DNA of 64,000 nucleotides from Bacteroidales bacterium (GTDB lineage Bacteria; Bacteroidota; Bacteroidia; Bacteroidales; UBA932): positions 98,487 to 162,486 of the forward strand of contig JAKSJN010000006.1 of NCBI GenBank assembly GCA_024402135.1. The letters run 5' to 3'. Below, in pieces: positions 45,795 to 53,770 of the stretch. Position 1 is the stretch's first letter; each line of letters opens with the position of its first letter. Under the pieces are notes generated by a model. It was given only the letters and a program-made list of their open reading frames with translations, did no database searches and was not told where the DNA came from. A program made the position numbers and the translations under genes.

Positions 45795-47285
45795 ATGAAC
45801 GATTCTATATTCATAAAGAACGGGGAGTCGGTTGAACTCAAGTCCCTGCCTGTCGTAAATTACGAGCCTTTCTGTGAACTGCTTGTGGAGAGACTAGGCG
45901 GCAGTCATCCCGAGAAGCATTGTGTCAACTATTTCGGCTATTGGACCGGCCGCTCGGTAATCAGGCTCATAGCCTGCATCGCTGACGACCAACGTCACGA
46001 CATCGAGATACTGACAACTGAGGTCATCAAGGATGAGTGCCTCCAGTCAGTTTCAGCAAAGGTCAACGCATTGGAGCGCTTCGAACGCGAAATCTCGGAG
46101 CAGCTCGGTCTTGGCTACAAGGGTCATCCGTGGATGAAACCTGTGCGCAGCTGCCCTGATGATTATCCATTCTACTCAATGGAAGGCGAGGAACTCCATG
46201 AGGTCGGTGTCGGCCCGATCCATGCCGGCGTAATTGAACCTGGTCATTTCCGCTTCATCTGCAATGGAGAGAAGATTCTTCACCTTGAGATAATGCTCGG
46301 TTATCAGCACCGTGACGTCGAGAACCTGATGCTCGACCGCGAGATGCTGTCACAGCGTGCGATGCTGGCCGAGAACGTTGCCGGAGATACTGCTGTAGGT
46401 CATGGATGTGCCTTCGCTTCCGTATGGGAATCTCTCTGCGGTGCAAAGATCAGTGAGCGTACCGCCCTTGAACGTACTCTTGCTCTTGAACTGGAGCGCA
46501 TGGCAATACATACCGGAGACCTCTCTGCAATCTGTGGAGACATCGCGTATCAGCTCGGCAATGCTGTGTATGGCCGTCTTCGTACTCCGCTCATCAACTT
46601 CATGCAGTGCTGGTGCGGAAACCGTCTCGGCAAGTTCTGCGTGCGTCCTTTCCAGAACAATTATCCATTCACCGCTGAGCTGGCAAACCAGCTGGATGGC
46701 ATCCTGAAGGCATACGAGCGCGATTTCGAGGAGGTGAGCACCCATCTGCTTCACTTCCCGGGAGCCCTCTCCCGTCTCGAGCGTACCGGAACAGTGACCA
46801 CTGAACAGGCATCGGCCATAGGTGCCGTCGGCATGGCTGCACGCGCATCCGGCCTTGATCGTGATATCCGCAAGTCACATCCTTTCCTTGCATGGGGCAG
46901 CGCCGTTGAGGTTGATCCGGTCGTCAAGCATCATGGTGACGTATTGTCCAGAACTTCCGTACGCGTAAACGAGATAAGAAGGTCAATGGCATATGTCCGT
47001 GCCCTTGCAGCCAAGCTTGCAGCAATGCCTTTTGACGATATAGACAACGCAAAGCATGAACTTATGCCGGACCGCCTTGCCGTATCTCTCGTGGAGGGAT
47101 GGCGTGGTGAGATCTGTCATTGCGCTGTCACCGATTCCAAGGGAAACCTTCTCCGCTACAAGTTCAAGGATCCATCATTCCATAACTGGATGGCACTCGC
47201 GCTTGCAGTACGCAATAACGAGATTTCCGATTTTCCTATCTGCAACAAGAGTTTCAACCTGTCCTACTGCGGACATGATCTTTAG
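45795..47285 (+). CDS. hyfG: HyfG-like large subunit without nickel ligands
   Basis: 496 residues. A NuoC-like N-terminal domain (about 1-100) is fused to a NuoD/[NiFe]-hydrogenase large-subunit domain (GPIHAGVIEPGHFRF, LGYQHRDVEN). Where group 4 hydrogenases have the L1 motif E-R-x-C-G-I-C-x-x-x-H, this protein reads ENVAGDTAVGH (193-203), so both cysteines are replaced by Ala196 and Thr199. The C-terminal L2 motif DPCxxC is replaced by SFNLSYCGHDL (486-496). It therefore cannot bind a normal NiFe site and resembles the Ehr (energy-converting hydrogenase-related) proteins; substrate unknown. Confidence 0.85.
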   Translation: MNDSIFIKNGESVELKSLPVVNYEPFCELLVERLGGSHPEKHCVNYFGYWTGRSVIRLIACIADDQRHDIEILTTEVIKDECLQSVSAKVNALERFEREISEQLGLGYKGHPWMKPVRSCPDDYPFYSMEGEELHEVGVGPIHAGVIEPGHFRFICNGEKILHLEIMLGYQHRDVENLMLDREMLSQRAMLAENVAGDTAVGHGCAFASVWESLCGAKISERTALERTLALELERMAIHTGDLSAICGDIAYQLGNAVYGRLRTPLINFMQCWCGNRLGKFCVRPFQNNYPFTAELANQLDGILKAYERDFEEVSTHLLHFPGALSRLERTGTVTTEQASAIGAVGMAARASGLDRDIRKSHPFLAWGSAVEVDPVVKHHGDVLSRTSVRVNEIRRSMAYVRALAAKLAAMPFDDIDNAKHELMPDRLAVSLVEGWRGEICHCAVTDSKGNLLRYKFKDPSFHNWMALALAVRNNEISDFPICNKSFNLSYCGHDL

Positions 47286-47290
47286 TAGTT

Positions 47291-48046
47291 ATGAGCAATA
47301 GACTGAGCATTCTTTTCCATCAGGGAAAGCAATATATTCCAGATCCGACCAAGGCCAAGGTGCCTGGTATCTTCCGTGGCCGTCCGGTGATCAGCACCGA
47401 GAAGGTCGACGAAGATGAACTTGTCGCTCTCTGCCCATGCCGCGCAATAGCCAAGGGACCGGTTTCCATCGATCTCGGCAAATGCGCATTCTGCGGCGAA
47501 TGTGCAAGGAAGTATCCCGGCAAGATCCGCTTCACCGATGACTACAAGATGGCTACTAACCGCCGCGAACTTCTCATCGTCAAGGAAGGGGAGGACAAGC
47601 CTATCACATTGGACAAGGACGCCATCCGTCCGGAGATCAAGGGTATCTTCAAGCATTCCCTCAAGCTGCGTCAGGTCAGTGCAGCGGGCGACAACAGCTG
47701 CGAGTGGGAACTCGGAGCTACATCCAACGTCAACTTCGACATGGGCCGTTATGGAATCGAGTTTGTGGCATCTCCCCGTCACGCCGATGGAGTCGTTGTC
47801 ACTGGACCAATCTCTGCGCATATGGCCGAGGCTCTTGACATCTGTCTCGAGTCCGTTCCTGAACCAAGGATTTCCGTACTTGCCGGAACCGACGCCATCT
47901 CGGGAGGTGTATTCGCCCTTGAGGAGAATACAGCGCTTGACCGTCACTATGTCGACAAGGTTCATACAGACCTTTATCTTCCAGGAAACCCCTGTCATCC
48001 ACTTACTGTCATCAACGGCCTGCTTGACCTTACGAGAAACAAATAA
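47291..48046 (+). CDS. hyfI: HyfI/NuoB-like small subunit fused to a one-cluster ferredoxin domain
   Basis: 251 residues. Residues 40-100 are ferredoxin-like, with LCPC at Cys48/Cys50 and CAFCGEC at Cys65, 68 and 71, enough for one [4Fe-4S] cluster (the HyfH role). Residues 110-251 match HyfI (YGIEFVASPRHADGVVVTGP), but of the four proximal-cluster ligands only Cys137 is kept: the CNGC motif reads DNSC (Asp134), the middle Cys is Asp201, and the last is Asn233 in PGNPC, with Cys235 displaced by two. No separate hyfH or hyfD gene is present. Confidence 0.82.
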   Translation: MSNRLSILFHQGKQYIPDPTKAKVPGIFRGRPVISTEKVDEDELVALCPCRAIAKGPVSIDLGKCAFCGECARKYPGKIRFTDDYKMATNRRELLIVKEGEDKPITLDKDAIRPEIKGIFKHSLKLRQVSAAGDNSCEWELGATSNVNFDMGRYGIEFVASPRHADGVVVTGPISAHMAEALDICLESVPEPRISVLAGTDAISGGVFALEENTALDRHYVDKVHTDLYLPGNPCHPLTVINGLLDLTRNK

Positions 48047-48066
48047 GTTACCACGAAAAACCACGA

Positions 48067-49293
48067 ATGAAATCACTTAAGGAAATTTATAAGATCGGTC
48101 GCGGACCTTCCAGCAGTCACACAATGGGACCGCAGAAGGCTGCAACCATGTTTGCCCAGAAGCATCTCGGAGCTTCTGCCTTCGAAGTACATCTGTACGG
48201 CAGTCTGGCGTCAACCGGCAAGGGACATCTTACCGATGTCGCAATCATAGACGCACTCCATAGCCTTACCGGAGCACCCGTCGAGATTGTATGGCATCCA
48301 GATCAGGTCCTGTCTTATCACACCAACGGAATGACCTACTATGCCAAGGATGGCGATGGAAACAAGTCAGAACCTTGGACTGTGTACAGCGTCGGTGGAG
48401 GAACCCTTTCAGAGGGCCCCGGATCGCTGATCGGTGAGGGAGAGGACATCTACGAACTTTCCACCATCAGCGATATCATGCTGTGGTGCAAGGAGACCGG
48501 CCGCCATTTCTGGGAGTATGCCGAGGAGTGTGAATCATCGGATATCTGGAACTATCTCAGCCGCGTATGGGAAGCGATGAAGGCCAGTGTTGTAAACGGT
48601 CTGGACGCAGAAGGCGTCCTTCCTGGCCCCCTCAAACTGTCCAGAAAGGCTGCGACATATCATGTAAAGGCAACCGGATACAAGCCAAACCTCCAGAGCC
48701 GCGGACTTGTCTTCTCTTATGCTCTTGCCGTGTCAGAGGAGAACGCTTCCGGAGGAACTGTTGTCACTGCACCGACATGCGGTTCATGCGGAGTTCTTCC
48801 GGCAGTGCTCTACCACCAGTGGCTCAGCAAGGATTTTTCTGAGCAGAGAATACTCCGCGCGCTTGCTACTGCAGGCATCTTCGGCAACGTTGTGAAAAGC
48901 AATGCCTCGATTTCCGGCGCCGAGGTTGGATGCCAGGGTGAGGTCGGTGTCGCATGCGCCATGGCTGCTGCTGCAACCTGTCAGCTCTTCGGAGGTTCGC
49001 CTAGACAGGTCGAGTACGCGGCCGAAATGGGCCTTGAGCATCACCTCGGAATGACCTGCGACCCGGTATGCGGACTTGTACAGATTCCATGCATCGAGCG
49101 CAATGCCTTCGCCGCAGCACGTGCACTTGATGCAAACCAGTACGCATCGCTTTCGGATGGCTACCACAGAGTGACCTTCGATGATGTCGTCAGAGTAATG
49201 AAGCAGACAGGACACGACCTTCCATCGCTATACAAGGAGACAGGCGAGGGTGGTCTTGCAAAGGGCTTCGATGAAGCATTCAGAATGTATTGA
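48067..49293 (+). CDS. sdaA: L-serine ammonia-lyase, iron-sulfur dependent, single chain
   Basis: 408 residues: N-terminal beta domain (IGRGPSSSHTMGPQKAA) and C-terminal alpha domain in one chain. Candidate [4Fe-4S] ligands Cys289 (GCQGEVG), Cys331 and Cys342 have the spacing x41 and x10, as known for type 2 serine dehydratases. It converts serine to pyruvate and ammonia in the cytoplasm and is oxygen sensitive. It begins 20 bases after hyfI and 1 base before the sirtuin gene. Confidence 0.93.
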   Translation: MKSLKEIYKIGRGPSSSHTMGPQKAATMFAQKHLGASAFEVHLYGSLASTGKGHLTDVAIIDALHSLTGAPVEIVWHPDQVLSYHTNGMTYYAKDGDGNKSEPWTVYSVGGGTLSEGPGSLIGEGEDIYELSTISDIMLWCKETGRHFWEYAEECESSDIWNYLSRVWEAMKASVVNGLDAEGVLPGPLKLSRKAATYHVKATGYKPNLQSRGLVFSYALAVSEENASGGTVVTAPTCGSCGVLPAVLYHQWLSKDFSEQRILRALATAGIFGNVVKSNASISGAEVGCQGEVGVACAMAAAATCQLFGGSPRQVEYAAEMGLEHHLGMTCDPVCGLVQIPCIERNAFAAARALDANQYASLSDGYHRVTFDDVVRVMKQTGHDLPSLYKETGEGGLAKGFDEAFRMY

Positions 49294-49294
49294 T

Positions 49295-50002
49295 ATGGCA
49301 AAGAAGAAACTGGTCGTACTTTCCGGCGCGGGAGTAAGCGCAGAGAGCGGAATAAGCACCTTCAGGGACAGCAACGGTCTCTGGGAGAATTACAGGGTCG
49401 AGGATGTCGCTGACATCAGTGCATGGCCACGCAATCCCGGTCTGATGCTGGAGTTCTACAACATACGTCGCCGTGAACTCAGGAACGTCAAGCCCAATGC
49501 GGCACATATCGCTATCGCAGAACTCGAGAAGGACTATGACGTGACAGTCATCACCCAGAACGTTGACAACCTCCACGAACGTGCAGGAAGCACCCGTGTG
49601 CTCCACCTTCATGGAGAGCTTACAAAGGTCCGCTCGGAGAAATGCTACAACGACGCTGACGGATACAGTACCCAGGGCGTCTTCGACATAGGCTACGAGG
49701 ATATCCAACTCGGAGACAAGGGCGCCGACGGCGGTCAGCTTCGCCCGCACATCGTATGGTTCGGCGAGGCCGTGCCTAACATCACGAAGGCAATCGACTA
49801 TGTCGAGGCTGCCGACATGGTGCTTATCATCGGTACTTCTCTGAAGGTCTATCCGGCAGCAGGTCTGTACGCATATGCAAAGCGTGATGCCAGGATATGG
49901 CTTATCGATCCTGCTGATGTAAACATTGGTGACAAGCGTGTCAAGCACATCAAGGCTGTTGCCACCGAAGGAATGGAAATCTTCAAGGACGAGATTAAAT
50001 AA
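49295..50002 (+). CDS. cobB: NAD-dependent protein deacylase, zinc-less sirtuin
   Basis: 235 residues from the ATG at 49295; a longer frame lies within sdaA. Sirtuin motifs: GAGVSAESGI (11-20), TQNVDNLHERAG, catalytic His106 in LHLHGE, and IIGTSLKVYPAA. The Tyr55-x-x-Arg58 pair in FYNIRRRE is the signature of SIRT5-type desuccinylases/demalonylases. The four zinc cysteines are absent; only Cys117 remains in that region. Cytoplasmic. Confidence 0.9.
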   Translation: MAKKKLVVLSGAGVSAESGISTFRDSNGLWENYRVEDVADISAWPRNPGLMLEFYNIRRRELRNVKPNAAHIAIAELEKDYDVTVITQNVDNLHERAGSTRVLHLHGELTKVRSEKCYNDADGYSTQGVFDIGYEDIQLGDKGADGGQLRPHIVWFGEAVPNITKAIDYVEAADMVLIIGTSLKVYPAAGLYAYAKRDARIWLIDPADVNIGDKRVKHIKAVATEGMEIFKDEIK

Positions 50003-50003
50003 T

Positions 50004-50011
50004 TATATTTG
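50004..50011 (+). promoter_or_regulatory. Putative -7 box TATATTTG immediately ahead of ltaE
   Basis: Exact TAnnTTTG match ending 7 bases before the ATG at 50019, inside the 16-base gap after the sirtuin stop; a leaderless start is predicted. Confidence 0.45.
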
Positions 50012-50018
50012 TACAACT

Positions 50019-51083
50019 ATGATACGATTCCAATGCGATTACGCCGAAGGCGCACATCCAAAGATTCTTGAGCGTCTGGCCGAGACCAACTACTGCCAGA
50101 CTCCAGGATACGGCATGGACGAGTTCTGCGACCATGCCCGTGCCATGATAAAGGAGGCATGCGAGGCTCCCGCTTCCGAGGTCCATTTCCTCGTAGGCGG
50201 TACTCAGACCAATGCAACTGTCATTTCAAGCATTCTTCGCCCATATCAGGGCGTCCTCTGCGCTTCTACTGGACATATCGCAGCTCACGAGACCGGCGCG
50301 ATCGAGCATACCGGCCATAAGGTGATCACCCTTCCGTCATACGGCGGCAAGATCAAGGCACAGGATGTCCAGGATGCCTATACAGCCCACTGGAATGACG
50401 GCAGCCACGAGCATATCGTCCAGCCTGCGATGGTATATATCTCATTTCCTACCGAGTTCGGAACCATCTATTCAAAGAGCGAACTCGAAGAGATCAGCGC
50501 GGTATGCCGCAGGAACCGTCTTCCTTTGTTTATCGACGGAGCACGTCTCGGCTACGGTCTGACCTGTGATGCCTGTGATGTCACCCTTCCTGAAATAGCA
50601 AGACTCTGCGACGTATTCTATATCGGAGGAACAAAGCAGGGCGCTCTGTTCGGAGAGGCTGTCGTTTTCACTAACAGCGCTGCTGAACCATATGCCGACC
50701 TGAGTGACTGTTTCCGCTATAACATCAAGCAGAACGGAGGAATGCTCGCAAAGGGACGTCTCCTCGGTATCCAGTACGAGGTCCTTTTCGAGAAGACAGA
50801 GACTGGCTGGCTTTACACTGATATTGCTGCCAACGCAAACCGTCATGCAAGGACTATCCGCGAGGCTCTAGTTGCAAAGGGCATCGATTTTCACGTTGAC
50901 AGTCCTACCAACCAGATTTTCCCTGTACTCACATCCGCACAGATGGAGAAGATCGGAAAGGATTTCGCCTATGAGGTATGGCAGCCGCTCCCTGATGGCC
51001 GCACCTGCGTACGTTTCTGTACCAGCTGGGCTACCAAGGCAGAGAACGTGGAGGCACTCGTAAAGGCAATCAATGAATTATAA
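50019..51083 (+). CDS. ltaE: Low-specificity L-threonine aldolase
   Basis: 354 residues from the ATG at 50019. Fold-type I PLP enzyme of the beta-eliminating lyase family: FLVGGTQTNATVI, substrate-loop His residues (GHIAAHETGAIEHTGHK), Asp in LFIDGARLGYGL and the Schiff-base Lys206 in GGTKQGA. Splits threonine or allo-threonine into glycine and acetaldehyde. It ends 16 bases before metY. Confidence 0.88.
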   Translation: MIRFQCDYAEGAHPKILERLAETNYCQTPGYGMDEFCDHARAMIKEACEAPASEVHFLVGGTQTNATVISSILRPYQGVLCASTGHIAAHETGAIEHTGHKVITLPSYGGKIKAQDVQDAYTAHWNDGSHEHIVQPAMVYISFPTEFGTIYSKSELEEISAVCRRNRLPLFIDGARLGYGLTCDACDVTLPEIARLCDVFYIGGTKQGALFGEAVVFTNSAAEPYADLSDCFRYNIKQNGGMLAKGRLLGIQYEVLFEKTETGWLYTDIAANANRHARTIREALVAKGIDFHVDSPTNQIFPVLTSAQMEKIGKDFAYEVWQPLPDGRTCVRFCTSWATKAENVEALVKAINEL

Positions 51084-51099
51084 AAAAAGACAATATACA

Positions 51100-52389
51100 A
51101 TGAGCGAACTCAAACTCGGCACCAAGTGTGTGCAGGCCGGCTATCGTCCCGGCAACGGCGAACCACGCCAGATTCCTATCATCCAGAGCACTACCTTCAA
51201 GTATGAATCCAGTGCGGAGATGGGCAAGCTGTTCGATCTCGAGGCCAGCGGTTACTTCTACACCCGCCTCCAGAACCCTACCAATGACTATGTCGCAGCC
51301 AAGATCTGCGCTCTCGAAGGTGGTACCGCGGCAATGCTTACCTCTTCCGGCCAGGCTGCCAATTTCTATGCTATCTTCAACATCGCCAATGCCGGCGACC
51401 ACGTAGTGGCTTCAAACTCCATCTATGGAGGTACATTCAACCTCTTCAATGTCACAATGCGCAAGATGGGCATCGACTTCACCTTCGTAAGCCCTGATTG
51501 CACCGAGGAGGAACTCGAGGCGGCATTCAAGCCAAACACCAAGGCTGTGTTCGGTGAGACCATTGCAAATCCTGCTCTTACAGTCCTCGACATCGAGAAG
51601 TTCGCAAAGGCAGCCCATGCACACGGCGTTCCACTTGTGGTTGACAATACTTTCCCTACACCGGTGAACTGCCGTCCATTCGAATGGGGAGCAGACATCG
51701 TCACCCACTCTACAACCAAGTATATGGATGGCCATGCAGCAGGCGTCGGCGGATGTATCGTTGACAGCGGCAAGTTCGACTGGACTGCATACGCCGAGAA
51801 GTTCCCAGGCCTCTGTACTCCGGATGAGAGCTATCACGGAATCACCTATACCGAGAAGTTCGGCATCGAGGGAGCATACATCACAAAGGCTACATCACAG
51901 CTCATGCGTGACCTTGGTTCCATCCAGTCTCCACAGAACGCATTCCTGCTCAACATGGGCCTTGAGTCGCTCCATGTACGCATGAAGCGTCACTGTGAGA
52001 ACGGACAGGCAGTGGCAGAGTTCCTCCAGGCTCATCCAAAGGTTCTCTACGTGACATACTGTGGCCTTCCTGGCGACAAGTACCATGAGGTCGCGAAGAA
52101 GTATCTTCCTAACGGCTCTTGCGGTGTCGTAAGCTTCGGAGTAGTCGGCGGCAGAAAGGGAGCAGAGCAGTTCATGGCGGCACTCAAGCTCGGTGCTATC
52201 GAGACACATGTCGCAGATGCACGTACCTGCTGTCTCCACCCTGCAAGCGCGACCCATCGTCAGCTGACCGACCAGCAGCTCGTGGAGTGCGGCGTACGCC
52301 CTGACATGATCCGCTATTCTTGCGGACTTGAGGATTCTGCCGATCTTATCGCAGATATCGCACAGGCACTCGACTCTATCGAGGCGTAG
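51100..52389 (+). CDS. metY: O-acetylhomoserine sulfhydrylase (aminocarboxypropyltransferase)
   Basis: 429 residues from the ATG at 51100, the usual MetY length. Cys/Met-metabolism PLP family with Lys207 in THSTTKYMDGH, YTRLQNPT, SSGQAA and SIQSPQNAFLLNMGLESL. It makes homocysteine from O-acetylhomoserine and sulfide, using the product of MetX encoded at 16846. Methionine gamma-lyase is a possible alternative but the length and C-terminus favour MetY. Confidence 0.88.
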   Translation: MSELKLGTKCVQAGYRPGNGEPRQIPIIQSTTFKYESSAEMGKLFDLEASGYFYTRLQNPTNDYVAAKICALEGGTAAMLTSSGQAANFYAIFNIANAGDHVVASNSIYGGTFNLFNVTMRKMGIDFTFVSPDCTEEELEAAFKPNTKAVFGETIANPALTVLDIEKFAKAAHAHGVPLVVDNTFPTPVNCRPFEWGADIVTHSTTKYMDGHAAGVGGCIVDSGKFDWTAYAEKFPGLCTPDESYHGITYTEKFGIEGAYITKATSQLMRDLGSIQSPQNAFLLNMGLESLHVRMKRHCENGQAVAEFLQAHPKVLYVTYCGLPGDKYHEVAKKYLPNGSCGVVSFGVVGGRKGAEQFMAALKLGAIETHVADARTCCLHPASATHRQLTDQQLVECGVRPDMIRYSCGLEDSADLIADIAQALDSIEA

Positions 52390-52406
52390 GCAACCCAGGC
52401 TTAACT

Positions 52407-53138
52407 ATGAATACTGAACGATACAGTTTAACCATAATAATACCCGTCTATAACGAGGAGGACAACATGCTTGCTCTCGAGCAGCGCTTCTCGGCGTTCC
52501 TGCCGACCTGCCGCGTACCGGCATGTGTCCTTTTCGTGAACGATGGCTCGAAGGATCGCAGCGGTGAACTCATCCGTGAAGTGTGTTCCCGCCACGAAGA
52601 CTTCTTCTATCTCAGCTTCGCAAGGAATGCTGGACTGAGTGCAGCCATCAAAGCTGGATTCGATGCTGCCGGGTCCGAGTTCGTCGGGTATATAGACGCC
52701 GATCTCCAGACAGCGCCTGAGGATTTCAATCTGCTTCTTGATGCCATTGCAGACCATAGCATGGCCATCGGAATCAGGGCGAAACGCAACGATTCCTTCT
52801 CGAAGCGCTTCCAGTCCAGGTTCGCAAATGGCTTCCGCCGCATGATGACCGGCGACGATGCTGTCGATACCGGTTGCCCGCTCAAGATCATCCGCAGCGA
52901 TGTCGCGAAGCGGATTCCGATGTTCAAGGGAATGCATCGTTTCTTCCCGGCACTCGTGATGCTTCAGGAAGGGGCTTCGTATGTCCAGATTCCCATACGC
53001 CATTTCCCTCGTACGGCAGGCGTGAGCAAGTTCAGCATGTGGAACCGTCTTGTCGGTCCGCTGATGGACTGTTTCGCATACCGTTGGATGAAGACAAGGT
53101 ATATCAATTACAGCATTGCTGAAAGCAATATCGACTGA
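52407..53138 (+). CDS. Family 2 glycosyltransferase, DPM1/ArnC-like
   Basis: 243 residues: TIIIPVYNEEDNM, VNDGSKDRSGELI, the metal-binding YIDADLQTAPEDF, and a conserved RHFPRTAGVSKFSMW near the end. This resembles polyprenyl-phosphate sugar transferases. It lacks the C-terminal membrane helices of ArnC. Its stop overlaps the next start by one base; with the following two genes it probably makes and uses a lipid-linked sugar donor. Confidence 0.88.
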   Translation: MNTERYSLTIIIPVYNEEDNMLALEQRFSAFLPTCRVPACVLFVNDGSKDRSGELIREVCSRHEDFFYLSFARNAGLSAAIKAGFDAAGSEFVGYIDADLQTAPEDFNLLLDAIADHSMAIGIRAKRNDSFSKRFQSRFANGFRRMMTGDDAVDTGCPLKIIRSDVAKRIPMFKGMHRFFPALVMLQEGASYVQIPIRHFPRTAGVSKFSMWNRLVGPLMDCFAYRWMKTRYINYSIAESNID

Positions 53139-53770
53139 TGGAAACCAAGTGGTTTGTATTCCTGCTGGGACTGATCGCCCAGGGACTTTTTTCGGCTCGT
53201 ATCCTCGTGCAGTGGTACAAGTCGGAGAAGTCCAGGAAGCTGGAATCACCACTGTCATATTGGATCCTCAGCCTTGCAGGTTCGATGGTCTTCTTTGCGT
53301 ATGGCTGGTTCAGGGATGATTTCTCGATCCTTTTCGGCCAGTTCATAACATACGCAATCTATATCTGGAACATCAATGCCAAGGGTGTATGGAAGCGTTT
53401 TCCTTTGCTAGCCAGAGCTTTCATCATTGTGTTCCCGTTTCTTGTTCTTGCTACAATGCTTTCGGATGTGCCGGCTTTCTTCCAGTCATTCCTGAAGAAT
53501 GACAGCATACCGATGTGGCTGGTTCTTCTTGGAACCGCCGGTCAGACCATATTCACGTTGAGGTTCATATACCAGTGGATATATTCAGTCCGCAGAAATG
53601 AGTCCATGATGCCGGTCGGCTTCTGGCTGATCAGCCTGATAGGCTCGGGCACCATCATATGCTATGCTGTCCTGCGCAGGGATCCTATTCTCATTCTTGG
53701 TCATCTGTTCGGATTTGTGGCTTACGCCCGCAACATGATGATCGGCATAATGGCATCGCGTAACAGATAA
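53138..53770 (+). CDS. Membrane protein with two tandem LAB_N domains
   Basis: 210 residues, about six helices. Residues about 6-78 and 127-200 are two copies of the lipid-A-disaccharide-synthase N-terminal (LAB_N) unit. Each has the series Gln...Phe...Arg...Gln-Trp, Ser-x-x-Pro, Trp-x-x-Ser, Gly-Ser and Arg-x-Asp. There is no glycosyltransferase domain of LpxB. The role is unknown; in context it could flip or present a lipid-linked sugar. One-base overlaps on both sides. Confidence 0.85.
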   Translation: METKWFVFLLGLIAQGLFSARILVQWYKSEKSRKLESPLSYWILSLAGSMVFFAYGWFRDDFSILFGQFITYAIYIWNINAKGVWKRFPLLARAFIIVFPFLVLATMLSDVPAFFQSFLKNDSIPMWLVLLGTAGQTIFTLRFIYQWIYSVRRNESMMPVGFWLISLIGSGTIICYAVLRRDPILILGHLFGFVAYARNMMIGIMASRNR

